The notes under the pieces were generated by a model. The model had not been told where the DNA came from and ran no database searches. It was given only the letters and a program-made list of their open reading frames with translations. DNA of 64,000 nt from Lachnospiraceae bacterium (lineage in GTDB: Bacteria; Bacillota; Clostridia; Lachnospirales; Lachnospiraceae). Each line of letters begins with the position of its first letter. Within the stretch, counting starts at the first letter, position 1. A program made the position numbers and the translations under genes. Where the stretch lies: positions 1 to 64,000 of the forward strand of contig CAJTDL010000019.1 of the NCBI GenBank assembly GCA_910575035.1. The letters are read 5' to 3'. Shown here piece after piece: positions 8,379 to 16,859 of this stretch.

Positions 8379-9422
8379 ATGGTAAGCGGGATGGATTTGG
8401 AACAGCAGTTTTTAGCCCTGGTGGGAATTGTAGAAGGGCTGCAGAAAAAAGTGCATCAATTGGAAGCAGAAAATAAGGTTTTAATCCGTGGCCATAAGCA
8501 GCTATTGGAATGGGCAGAATTAAACCAGCAGGACAATGCCCATTTTCAAGAGAATGCCGTCTATGAGCTGCAGGATGCCATTGCGCAGCCATCCAATACT
8601 TATTTTCCAAGAATCTTGGGCGGAGAATCTGCCATAGAGGAAATTGTAACCCACGGGAAATCCCTTGCCCGTTTTGGGGATGGGGAGTTTGCAGCGATTG
8701 CAGGCCGAATCCGCCACAAATTCCAGACAGAGCTGGACAAAACCCTGCAGGAAAAGCTCCAGGCGGTACTGCAGTCTGAAAATGAACGCCTTTTAGTAGG
8801 AATAGCGGACAATTACGGCAGCCTGGAGAAATACACCGAGCAAACCCGCCGGGAAATACGGGCCTATCTGACCCCATCTGTGCGCAAAGAGCATTTGGGT
8901 CTTTTGAATCCCCATAAAGCCTACTATGACGCCTATGTCACCAGGCCTTATGTGATCTATCAGGACAACCGCACAGACGCTCCCCAAGTCCGTTTTGCCA
9001 ATTTAAAGAAAATCTGGGAGGGGCGTGACTGCATTTTTGTCGAAGGGAAAATGACAGGCCTTGGCGTTGGAAACGACCTTTTCCACAATGCCAACAGCAT
9101 CCGAAGGATCTTAGCCCCTGCCGAAAATGCTTTTTCCAGATACCAGGAAATCTTAACCGCCTGCCTGCGCCAGAACAAAGACAATTTATTTTTACTGGCA
9201 TTGGGGCCTACAGCCACAGTCCTAGCCAGCGACCTCTGTGAAGCCGGCTGCCAGGCAGTGGATATTGGCCACGCTGACTTGGAATATGAGTGGTTTTTAA
9301 AAGGCCGTGGCCACCGTGTCCCCATAGAAGGAAAATACAACAACGAGATCGGAACAGACCAGCCGATTATTCCGATAGAGGATAAAACCTACCTAAGCCA
9401 GGTGATTGCTGATTTTTCCTGA
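8379..9422 (+). CDS. GT-D fold (DUF1792-type) glycosyltransferase
   Basis: The 347-residue protein starts with a coiled-coil stretch (residues 5-50, VEGLQKKVHQLEAENKVLI) and then a domain with LARFGDGEF, FVEGKMTGLGVGNDL, LALGPTATVLA and HADLEYEWF. These are the landmarks of DUF1792 (GT-D) glycosyltransferases, known from adhesin glycosylation in streptococci. RFGDGE carries the acidic residues expected to bind the nucleotide sugar. It sits between sugar-nucleotide synthesis and a second glycosyltransferase, ahead of a flagellin gene, so transfer of a sugar to flagellin is the likely job. The coiled-coil head may hold a partner or the acceptor. Confidence 0.75.
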   Translation: MVSGMDLEQQFLALVGIVEGLQKKVHQLEAENKVLIRGHKQLLEWAELNQQDNAHFQENAVYELQDAIAQPSNTYFPRILGGESAIEEIVTHGKSLARFGDGEFAAIAGRIRHKFQTELDKTLQEKLQAVLQSENERLLVGIADNYGSLEKYTEQTRREIRAYLTPSVRKEHLGLLNPHKAYYDAYVTRPYVIYQDNRTDAPQVRFANLKKIWEGRDCIFVEGKMTGLGVGNDLFHNANSIRRILAPAENAFSRYQEILTACLRQNKDNLFLLALGPTATVLASDLCEAGCQAVDIGHADLEYEWFLKGRGHRVPIEGKYNNEIGTDQPIIPIEDKTYLSQVIADFS

Positions 9423-9450
9423 TTAAAAATCTTTTGCGAGGAATTTTTAA

Positions 9451-10617
9451 ATGAACATATTATTTTATCGCTATAACAGCATATGCGAACCCGATATCAT
9501 CGCCATCCTAAAGCGCCTTCGCCACAATGTGGCTGAAATCACAGAGGAAATGACCCATAAAGACTTAGACGCCAAAAGCCAAATGAGCCTGGTCAGCAAT
9601 GCCCTGAAAGAGAATAAACACCAGGCTGTATTCAGCATTAATTTCTTTCCCATTGTGTCTGAGGTATGCAATATTTTCCACATCCCTTACATCTGCTGGG
9701 TAGTAGACGCCCCTGTCATGGAGCTATATTCCCATTCCATCCGAAATCCCTGGAACCGCATTTTCCTTTTTGATTATGCCCTATACCAGGAGTTTCACCA
9801 GGAGAATCCAGAAGGAATTTTCTATCTCCCCTTAGGCGCAGATTACTGCCGCCTGGATGCCTTAATGGAGACCATTACAGAGTCTGACCAGGAAAAATAC
9901 ACTGCCGATGTTTCTTTTATCGGCTCCTTATACACAGAGAAATGCCCCTATAACCGCCTGAAAGGAGATTCCTACCTAAAGGGCTATTTAGACGGCGTTA
10001 TTGAGGCACAGCTAAAAATCTACGGCTATAACCTTTTAGAGGAATGCATTACCGACCAGATATTGCAGGATTTCAAAAAAGCCGTGCCCTTTTACCAGTT
10101 CCCGGAACGCGCTGACCACAATGACCGTGCGGCTATGGCGCACCTTTACCTTGGCAACAAGGTGACGGAACAGGAGCGGCTGCGCCTGTTGAAACGCGTT
10201 TCTGAAGAATTTGGGCTGGACTTATACACAGCAAGTGATTTCAGCCCGCTGCCCCACGCCCGTTACCGTGGGCTTGCCAAAACAACGACAGAGATGCCTA
10301 AGATTTTCCATCTGTCCAAGATAAACCTGAACTTCACCTCAAAGCCCATACGCACAGGCCTGCCCCTGCGTGTCTGGGATATCCTTGGAGCTGGCGGCTT
10401 TTTGCTGACAAATTTCCAGAGTGAGATACCAGAGTATTTTGAAGTTGGGAAAGACCTGGAGACATTTGCCAGTGAGGAAGAGCTGGTGGAAAAGATACAG
10501 TATTACCTGGCGCATGAAGAGGAGCGGCGGGAAATTGCCCATAACGGCTACCAGAAGGCAAAAGAGCAGTATTCCCTGGAAATCAGGGTGCAGCAAATGC
10601 TGGGGATTCTTTCTTAG
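9451..10617 (+). CDS. CgeB/DUF3880-type glycosyltransferase
   Basis: The 388-residue cytoplasmic protein has an N-terminal DUF3880-like half (MNILFYRYNSI, IPYICWVVDAPVME, FYLPLGAD) and a C-terminal GT-B half with GLPLRVWDILGAGGFLLTN near residue 308 and a helical tail ending with GYQKAKEQYS. This is the layout of CgeB-like enzymes, which transfer sugars to protein or spore surface. It follows the GT-D gene by 28 bases and ends shortly before the flagellin section, so flagellin is its probable acceptor. Which sugar it moves is not visible. Confidence 0.77.
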   Translation: MNILFYRYNSICEPDIIAILKRLRHNVAEITEEMTHKDLDAKSQMSLVSNALKENKHQAVFSINFFPIVSEVCNIFHIPYICWVVDAPVMELYSHSIRNPWNRIFLFDYALYQEFHQENPEGIFYLPLGADYCRLDALMETITESDQEKYTADVSFIGSLYTEKCPYNRLKGDSYLKGYLDGVIEAQLKIYGYNLLEECITDQILQDFKKAVPFYQFPERADHNDRAAMAHLYLGNKVTEQERLRLLKRVSEEFGLDLYTASDFSPLPHARYRGLAKTTTEMPKIFHLSKINLNFTSKPIRTGLPLRVWDILGAGGFLLTNFQSEIPEYFEVGKDLETFASEEELVEKIQYYLAHEEERREIAHNGYQKAKEQYSLEIRVQQMLGILS

Positions 10618-10626
10618 GGCAATCTA

Positions 10627-10635
10627 TGGTATAAT
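10627..10635 (+). promoter_or_regulatory. Extended -10 promoter before the 10722 gene
   Basis: TGGTATAAT combines a TG extension with a perfect TATAAT (10630-10635) 87 bases upstream of the next start; no strong -35 is seen. Confidence 0.4.
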
Positions 10636-10721
10636 GAAAGCGCATTTGAGCCGCTAAGCGCTGGCAGCGGCTGAAGCAGATAGTTACTATTATGAAAAAA
10701 AGAACAAGGAGGAACATACAA

Positions 10722-11090
10722 ATGGAAGATCTTCGCGCACAGCAAATCGAAGCACTGGAGGTGCTTGGGGACTATAATGAGCGTCTGGTGAAAAGCATCC
10801 GCAGTATTATCAAAGAGTTAGAGGGGGACAGGAAAGAGGACACAGATAAATTTTTGGATGAGATCATTAAAGGGATTAATTGGGAAATTGGCATTTTAAA
10901 CGGCACTATGACGCTGATTAATGAGAAGGAGGAACATATCAAAAAGGAAGAGATGAACGACAGTATTTTAAAGCTCAGCAAGGCTTTGGAGGGAAAAGTG
11001 GATAAAGAGATGGCAGAAGCCCTTGAGCATGCGCTGCCAATGTTTGAGAAGCTGGGCCAGGTTGCAAAGGAAATCGCAGGACAGCAGTAA
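10722..11090 (+). CDS. Small helical protein of unknown function beside flagellin
   Basis: The 122-residue, highly charged protein is predicted to be almost all alpha-helix with heptad-like stretches (LVKSIRSIIKELE, ILKLSKALEGKVD) and no signal peptide or membrane segment. The ATG at 10722 follows AAGGAGGAACATACAA; a longer reading from 10692 has no SD. I do not recognise the family. It sits between the flagellin glycosyltransferases and a flagellin, each side with its own promoter-like sequence, so a chaperone or modification-adaptor role is possible but unproven. Confidence 0.7.
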   Translation: MEDLRAQQIEALEVLGDYNERLVKSIRSIIKELEGDRKEDTDKFLDEIIKGINWEIGILNGTMTLINEKEEHIKKEEMNDSILKLSKALEGKVDKEMAEALEHALPMFEKLGQVAKEIAGQQ

Positions 11091-11151
11091 ATGCATTGGT
11101 GTATATCAGAATAAAAAGTGTGGAAAAAATAAGAAATTTTGGAAATGGCTG

Positions 11152-11180
11152 TTGAGAAATCGGAGTTCCTCTGTTATAAT
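11152..11180 (+). promoter_or_regulatory. Sigma-A-like promoter of the short flagellin gene
   Basis: TTGAGA (11152-11157) and TATAAT (11175-11180) are 17 bases apart, about 90 bases before the ATG. No sigma-28 motif was seen here, which is unusual for a flagellin. Confidence 0.65.
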
Positions 11181-11267
11181 AAGGGCAAATCATAAGATAG
11201 TAACAGGACAAATGCTCTCAGAATGGGCAGAGCAGATATTGCCCAAAGTTAGAAAGGAGGGTCTTTA

Positions 11268-12059
11268 ATGATTTCAGGAATTAATAGAAGCCAGAATGTA
11301 TTTCTGTACCAGAATTTACAGAGGAATTACCAGCAGCTGTCAAGTGGCAAGAAGATCAACTCTGCAGCAGATAATGCGGCAGGCCTTGCCATTGCGCAGA
11401 AGATGCTGACACAGAGCAATGGATACGATATGGGAACCCGCAATGCGGCCACATCCCAGGATATGGTAAATGTAGCAGACGGCTCTCTCTCCACGATTTC
11501 TGATTCTTTGCAGAGGATTCGTGAATTGAGCATTCAGGCATCCAATACTGCTATTTATGGGGAGGATGACCTTAATTCTATCCAGGAGGAGATTGACCAG
11601 CTGAAGCAGTCTATTTCCGATGCAGGCAAGAACACGCAGTTTAACGGCAGAAACCTTCTGGATGGTTCAATGGGAAGCTCCCATGTGGCATCCAGCCCAG
11701 ATGGCAGCGGCATGAATATTAATATGCCAAACGCTGTCTTGGAGTCCTTGGGAATTGCAGATTTCGATGTGACAAAAGAGTTTGACATTTCCACCATTGA
11801 CAGCGCTATTGAGAAGGTATCATCTGCCAGGAGCGGGTTAGGGGCAGCGTATAACCGCTTGGGTCATACCATCAATTATAACGCTTATGCATCCTTTAAT
11901 ATCACGGCGTCCCGCAGCCGTTTAGAGGATTTGGATTATGGGGAAGCTGTTTCTGATATGAAGAAGAATAATCTGCTTCAGGAATACCGCCTTATGATGC
12001 AGAGGAAACAGGAAGATGCAAACGGAAGGTTTATCCAACTGCTGAGGTTTAATTCCTAG
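11268..12059 (+). CDS. Short flagellin-like protein with an altered C-terminus
   Basis: The 263-residue protein has the normal flagellin N-terminal D0/D1 pattern: LSSGKKINSAADNAAGLAIA, then VADGSLSTISDSLQRIRELS and NTQFNGRNLLDG. Only about 50 residues separate this from the returning C-terminal helix (AIEKVSSARSGLGAAYNRL). The last 50 residues keep RSRLEDLDYGEAVSDMKKNN but end in LMMQRKQEDANGRFIQLLRF, not in the usual QAMLAQANQ...VLQLL. In ordinary flagellins those end residues build the filament core and bind FliS. It may be a minor filament part or a specialised flagellin. An AAAGGAGGG precedes the ATG. Confidence 0.85.
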   Translation: MISGINRSQNVFLYQNLQRNYQQLSSGKKINSAADNAAGLAIAQKMLTQSNGYDMGTRNAATSQDMVNVADGSLSTISDSLQRIRELSIQASNTAIYGEDDLNSIQEEIDQLKQSISDAGKNTQFNGRNLLDGSMGSSHVASSPDGSGMNINMPNAVLESLGIADFDVTKEFDISTIDSAIEKVSSARSGLGAAYNRLGHTINYNAYASFNITASRSRLEDLDYGEAVSDMKKNNLLQEYRLMMQRKQEDANGRFIQLLRFNS

Positions 12060-12140
12060 AGCGTGTTTGGGAATTGCCTTAGGGGGATATTTTTGGGGGA
12101 GCGCCGCGTTGATGCGGGCAAGAAGCTGAAAATGTATAGC

Positions 12141-12187
12141 AAAGAGCCGCTGCAGGATAAGTAACCTGTTCCTGCGCGGCTCTTTTT
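12141..12187. terminator. Strong hairpin terminator between convergent genes
   Basis: AAAGAGCCGC pairs with GCGGCTCTTT (12176-12185), extended by GCAGGA/TCCTGC and followed by a T run. It can serve the flagellin transcript and, read backward, the FliD-like transcript. Confidence 0.8.
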
Positions 12188-12264
12188 GTTAGGCTTAAGG
12201 TTTGTTTCATTAGGGGAAATGCCCTGTAGTCTTTGTATAAAAGTTAATGATATTCAAAAATGCA

Positions 12265-13569
12265 TTAACAATACCGGTCCATCATCATCCCGGAATAAAT
12301 AGAAGTGATGTAAGGGGTCACCAGGTTTTTGCCTGGCCGTTTGTAAGTGACCACAATTTTATCTACATATTTCATAGGGTCTAAAGAGGCATTATTTGCC
12401 TTTGTATTCAGTAAGTCTTTAAAACTATTCAGCACAGACAGGTTGTCTTCGGCATTTTCATCGGAGACAGCTTCTGTCAGTAGCGCTTTGTCTATAGAAA
12501 TCTCGCCATTGTCGCCTACCAGAAGCCCCATACCCTCTAAATTGTTCTGATAAGTAAAGGCAGTGCTGCTCATGTCCTGGTAGAGCTTGGTGCTTTGCTG
12601 CTGCAGATCGGCGTATTTGTTGGCAGTATGCAGGATGGAATTATAGGAATCCACCAGGGTCTGGATATTGTCTGCCATAGCCTCTGCATTTGTCTTAAAG
12701 CCAATAACGGCGGGATTGCCTTCTTCGCTAATGCCCCGGAGGGTCAGTTCGAACATGTTGTTCACAGTAAAAGTATTGGAATGGGAGGAACGCTCCATGC
12801 CATTTAACAGAAAAAGAGAATTCTGTGCCATCTGGGACGTATGGTCGATCCCAAGGGCTTCAATAGCAGCTATGGAATCATGGCTTACCTGGGGGGAAAT
12901 GGAAAAGAGGTAATTCTCCCCATCAGCAATCCCGGTAGCAACAGACTCAATCTGCAGTGCACTCAGCCCATTGGGATCTTCCGCAATGGATGTGCGCAGC
13001 CCGATATCGGCATTGCTGATCAGGTTGGCAAGCTTATTCTGGACAGAATAATTGGTATCCTCCGGATTGATGGAAAACTGGAATTCATAAGAAGACGTGT
13101 TGTTTTCCAAGTCAAAGGTATAAGTGCCTGGCCTTAGATTCAGGCGGTTTTTATCCAAAAAATTTCCCAAGTTAATCTGGGAGGTAGCTAGTTCCTTTAC
13201 CTCTACACGAAAATTTTCCTCTCCATCTAAATCCCGGTTATTGCCGATGTAATCGGCAGAAACGATATCTTCCTGGGAGGAAATGGCGATCTTCTTCTGA
13301 AAGGCATTGCCAATCCCTTCCTCTGCATCGGACAGGGAAGCCACAACGTTTTTGATGGTACGGGTGCTCTCTTTAATGTCGATGGCGAATTTCTGGACAT
13401 CTGCTGTGTGCCGGATCTTGTAGAGAGGAGAATCTTTGTTGATCTTTACAATTTTGTTGTATATATTACGCAATTCGCTCTTTTTGTGCGAATCGTAGCG
13501 GGAAGCCGATTGCTTGGCATATGTGCTCAGATAATAATTATATGCTGTATTAATAGCGGCCAACTGCAT
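12265..13569 (-). CDS. FliD-like flagellar hook-associated protein (short form)
   Basis: The 434-residue protein contains FliD landmarks in its second half: SLFLLNGMERSSHSNTFTV, a beta-rich ELTLRGISEEGNPAVIGF, and NIQTLVDSYNSIL leading into helices. The first third holds long helices in place of the usual FliD N-terminal ISGLxSGxD segment, and the C-terminus is short. It could be a capping protein variant or a secreted filament-associated protein. It is alone on the minus strand, with GGAGGGG just before the ATG and a sigma-28-like promoter 70 bases upstream, which supports a late flagellar role. Family confidence is good; function as the main cap is uncertain. Confidence 0.72.
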   Translation of the reverse strand: MQLAAINTAYNYYLSTYAKQSASRYDSHKKSELRNIYNKIVKINKDSPLYKIRHTADVQKFAIDIKESTRTIKNVVASLSDAEEGIGNAFQKKIAISSQEDIVSADYIGNNRDLDGEENFRVEVKELATSQINLGNFLDKNRLNLRPGTYTFDLENNTSSYEFQFSINPEDTNYSVQNKLANLISNADIGLRTSIAEDPNGLSALQIESVATGIADGENYLFSISPQVSHDSIAAIEALGIDHTSQMAQNSLFLLNGMERSSHSNTFTVNNMFELTLRGISEEGNPAVIGFKTNAEAMADNIQTLVDSYNSILHTANKYADLQQQSTKLYQDMSSTAFTYQNNLEGMGLLVGDNGEISIDKALLTEAVSDENAEDNLSVLNSFKDLLNTKANNASLDPMKYVDKIVVTYKRPGKNLVTPYITSIYSGMMMDRYC

Positions 13570-13638
13570 CCCCTCCTTTCATCCTTGAAATCGTGTTGAA
13601 GACACGGGGGGTAAACGTACTCCATGTATTTATACGGT

Positions 13639-13666
13639 ATATCGGCAAATTGTAGAAATTTATTAA
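13639..13666 (-). promoter_or_regulatory. Sigma-28 (sigma-D) type promoter of the FliD-like gene
   Basis: Minus-strand GCCGATAT (13639-13646) is an almost perfect sigma-28 -10. TAAA lies 12 bases upstream (13659-13662) and TTAA 16 bases upstream (13663-13666), either of which may act as the -35. Confidence 0.6.
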
Positions 13667-13679
13667 CACTGGGGATACA

Positions 13680-13968
13680 AAGAATGTGGAATATTACTGG
13701 AATATTACAAGAGTTTTTGAGGGTTGTTCTGGGGAAGCCAGAGGGGGGTGTATAACTTAGGAGGTTTTTTAAAGATAGGGGAGCAGGGAGGCACAGAAAG
13801 AAAATTTACAGAACATTTACAAAAGGGGATGGAGTTTCTGGAGGGATCTGTTATAAGATAATAAGCGGCTATTCAGCAGGCCTGTGCAGGGAAGATGGTA
13901 TGGACAAGGAAAAGGATATGGACAGGGAAGATGGTATGGGTGGATTAATGGGATAGGAGGGATTGCAG
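13680..13968 (+). other. Intergenic leader before the kinase gene
   Basis: About 290 bases without a gene. There is an AGGAGG (near 13760) with no start codon at the right distance, a purine-rich plus strand, and a TATAAG 16 bases after TGGAGT near 13832-13860 that may act as a weak promoter. No response-regulator gene or remnant is present. Confidence 0.4.
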
Positions 13969-15225
13969 ATGGATATGATCAAGAAAATTGCATTGATTGG
14001 GTCGGTGATGCTGTTTGTGTTGGCGCAGTTTGTTTCATGTTATGTCATTTTTGCCAGCCAGAAGGAGAAGATTAATCTGTTGGTGGAAAAGGAAGGGAGA
14101 ATGTTTCTGGGATGCGTTTCCCAGTTTAATATAGAGCTCAATGGGTTACAGTATGGGGAGGATATGCAGGATCATGTGCTAACCTATTGCTTTCGGGAGA
14201 ATATGCCAGAGTATTCAGCTCTATATAAAGGGGAAGAAGAATTGTACAATGGGAGCTCTTATACGTTTGATGTGGGTTCTGTAGATTTTTCAGAACATAA
14301 AATACCCTGTTTTTATCAGCTGGAAAAAGTAAATGGGAGGCATATCCTGGTGTTTTGTGAGAAAAGCCTAGCGGAAAGTAAAAAGAAGCAGGTAGAATAT
14401 ATGATGTTTTATACTGTAGATGTTACGTATGTTTATAAGGGCAGTATGGAGATGATGGCGCGGGAGGCAGTTATCTCGGTGTTGATTTCCCTTGGGATGG
14501 CGCTGCTGCTGGTATATTTGATCAAAAAGATTACAAGGCCCCTTCAGGCAGTCAATGAGGCGCAGCGGCAGCTGATCGGCAGCATGTCCCATGAAATGAA
14601 GACGCCCCTGACTGCCATAAAGGGCTTTTCCGAAACGCTTTTGAGTGTAAACCTTCCAAAGGAGAAGGAGGACAAAGCGCTGCGTTATATCCATCAAGAA
14701 AGCGGGAGGCTGTCGCGGCTTTCGGAAAAGATGATGGAGCTGACCAGACTGTATGAGCCGGAGTGCAGGATTACGCTTCAGGAGGTTTCAGCAGAGGCGC
14801 TCTTTGAAGAAGTGGGGGAAAGCGTGAAGCATCGGCTGGAGGAAAAGGGGATTCATCTGGTATGGGAGGGAGAATGGAAGGGCAAGGCATTGCGCGTGGA
14901 TGCGGATCTGATGGCCAGCTTCCTGATCAATTTGGTTAACAATAGCGTGATGGCGTCGGAAGAGGGGAGCTGTATTTACCTGGGGGTAGATGAGCATACG
15001 CTGTGGGTGCGGGATGAAGGGTGTGGAATACCGCCAAAGGAAGTGGATAAGGTGCGGAAGGCTTTTTATCGTGTGGATAAGTCACGATCCAGAAAGAGTG
15101 GGAATATGGGGCTTGGGCTGGCATTGTGTGATCAGATTGCGGCGGTGCACCAGGGAAGGATGGAGATCCAAAGCGAGACAGGGAAGGGAACGAAGGTAAT
15201 TTACCGATTCTTTACAAGTGGGTGA
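13969..15225 (+). CDS. Sensor histidine kinase without an adjacent response regulator
   Basis: The 418-residue kinase has membrane helices at about residues 5-29 and 168-186 that frame a 140-residue extracellular sensor. His208 sits in GSMSHEMKTPLTAIKG, the N box is LINLVNNSVMAS, and GMGLGLAL-type glycine boxes (GNMGLGLALCDQ) follow. AGGAGGG (13955-13961) sets the start at 13969. No regulator gene occurs on either side: upstream is a divergent flagellar gene, downstream a lipoprotein and ABC-type genes. It therefore works with a distant regulator, or its partner has been lost. The downstream proteins are probable partners in sensing. Confidence 0.87.
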   Translation: MDMIKKIALIGSVMLFVLAQFVSCYVIFASQKEKINLLVEKEGRMFLGCVSQFNIELNGLQYGEDMQDHVLTYCFRENMPEYSALYKGEEELYNGSSYTFDVGSVDFSEHKIPCFYQLEKVNGRHILVFCEKSLAESKKKQVEYMMFYTVDVTYVYKGSMEMMAREAVISVLISLGMALLLVYLIKKITRPLQAVNEAQRQLIGSMSHEMKTPLTAIKGFSETLLSVNLPKEKEDKALRYIHQESGRLSRLSEKMMELTRLYEPECRITLQEVSAEALFEEVGESVKHRLEEKGIHLVWEGEWKGKALRVDADLMASFLINLVNNSVMASEEGSCIYLGVDEHTLWVRDEGCGIPPKEVDKVRKAFYRVDKSRSRKSGNMGLGLALCDQIAAVHQGRMEIQSETGKGTKVIYRFFTSG

Positions 15226-15287
15226 ATATTTAGAGAGAGGGGAGATGGTATGATGGGATAAGACGAAGAAAGGAGAAAAGCCTGATT

Positions 15288-16838
15288 ATGAAAAAGAAAT
15301 ATCTAATGGCTGCACTATGCCTCTCTGCAGGGATTTTGGCAGGGTGCCAGGAAACGCCGAAGGAATCTATTGTAAAGGAGAAGGGGGCAGACAGTATTAA
15401 GAATTATGAGAGTATGGAGAATGAAGAGGAAGATGCGGAAACAGGGGAAAATGGAGAGGAAAATAGTAAGGAGGAGGGGGCTTTGCGGGAAATAATAGGA
15501 GCGCCGGAGCATTATGCCAACCAGGCCAGCTATGAGGATGGGGGGCTTGTGATTGATACAGATGCAGAGGTGATCCTGCCAGAAGCCAGTTCTCTGAATA
15601 CTTATGCTGTGTCTGCAAAGGAAGTGAACCAGGACTTGATTGACCAGTTCACCAAGGCCTTTTTTGAGGGGGATAAGGTGTACCATATGTACTCTTATAC
15701 CCAGTGGACGAAGGCGGATTACCAGGAGGATATTACAAGGCTGAAAAAGTATAAGGCAGAGGGGAACCTAGATCCCTATGAATATGGGACGGATGAAAAT
15801 GGGGAGCTGTATTTTAATATTGACGAGCTGATTGCCAGGGATGAGGAGGAGATGAAGGAGGCGCCAGATGAGGTGATAAAGGAAGAGGTGAAGCCTGCAT
15901 TTGGGCTTGAGTACATGGATGGGAAAGGGGATGATGCACAGATGGCTGTGGACGAGCATAGCTTTTGGGGCATTGTGGAGACAGACCATGGCAATTATAG
16001 TTATCATATTGATTATGGGCTTGCGCCGAATATTGTGGTGAAAATTTCAAAAGAGCGGGAGGATCTGCCAGATCCAAGGGAGTTTTCCGACTGGGCGGAA
16101 GGGCGGTATCAGTTGGATGGGGAAGGCAATCATTATGGCAATATATCAGAGGAAAGCATGAAGAAACTTGCCAATATTTCCCTTGAGAACGCCCAGAAGA
16201 CAGCGGAGGAGGCCGTTGACAAGCTGGGATGGGACTGGAAGGTATACGGTTGGGATTATGCGCTGTTCCACCATGGGGAAAATGGGATAAATGAGGATAC
16301 TGTGCTGGACGGGGGATATTCTTTCTATTTTACAAGGATTGTGGATGGCGTGCCATTGACATTTACGGATGATTATGGCGGAGGGCTGGAGGATATGGAC
16401 AGTACCCTGGAGCCTTGGAGCTATGAGCGGTGTGATGTAATCGTTGGGGATGATGGCATTCAGCAAGTGGAAATTTATAATCCTTATGACGTGGGTGAAG
16501 TAAAGACGAAAAACGTGAAGCTGATGGATTTTGACAGTATCATAAAAATATATGAGCAGATGATGGAAGTGTCCAATGCGGATATTTCGAAATATGAGGC
16601 GCAGAGGACATACCATGTCAAGAAAATCGTATTGGGGTATAGCCGGATTTATGACCCTACTGCGGACAATGATACGGGGCTGCTGGTGCCGGTTTGGGAC
16701 TTTTTTGGAGGGTTTGATGTGGAGAATTTAGAAAGCGATGAGTATAACAGCAAAAACTCTGGGGAACATTCCAGGCAGAGCTTTATGACGATTAATGCCA
16801 TTGACGGGACAGTGATTGACCGGGGCTTAGGGTACTAA
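15288..16838 (+). CDS. Large surface lipoprotein (DUF6034-like)
   Basis: The 516-residue precursor has a lipoprotein signal with lipobox LAGC (Cys20), then a very acidic linker (ENEEEDAETGENGEENSKEE) and two folded halves. Repeating elements such as ENAQKTAEEAVDKLGW and a late VPVWDFFGGF resemble the PepSY/YycI-like domains that often partner with sensor kinases. The general look fits the DUF6034 lipoproteins of Lachnospiraceae, but I cannot confirm this. It lies 62 bases after the kinase and 21 bases before the first membrane protein gene. A role as an extracellular sensor or ligand-binding part is inferred from the neighbours. Confidence 0.75.
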   Translation: MKKKYLMAALCLSAGILAGCQETPKESIVKEKGADSIKNYESMENEEEDAETGENGEENSKEEGALREIIGAPEHYANQASYEDGGLVIDTDAEVILPEASSLNTYAVSAKEVNQDLIDQFTKAFFEGDKVYHMYSYTQWTKADYQEDITRLKKYKAEGNLDPYEYGTDENGELYFNIDELIARDEEEMKEAPDEVIKEEVKPAFGLEYMDGKGDDAQMAVDEHSFWGIVETDHGNYSYHIDYGLAPNIVVKISKEREDLPDPREFSDWAEGRYQLDGEGNHYGNISEESMKKLANISLENAQKTAEEAVDKLGWDWKVYGWDYALFHHGENGINEDTVLDGGYSFYFTRIVDGVPLTFTDDYGGGLEDMDSTLEPWSYERCDVIVGDDGIQQVEIYNPYDVGEVKTKNVKLMDFDSIIKIYEQMMEVSNADISKYEAQRTYHVKKIVLGYSRIYDPTADNDTGLLVPVWDFFGGFDVENLESDEYNSKNSGEHSRQSFMTINAIDGTVIDRGLGY

Positions 16839-16859
16839 AAAGGGATAAGGAGGAAAAAA

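Noticed and set aside
10650-10672. Hairpin AGCCGCT/AGCGGCT as a terminator before the 10722 gene
   Set aside because: No T run follows; it lies in the leader after a promoter-like sequence and may only be a leader stem.
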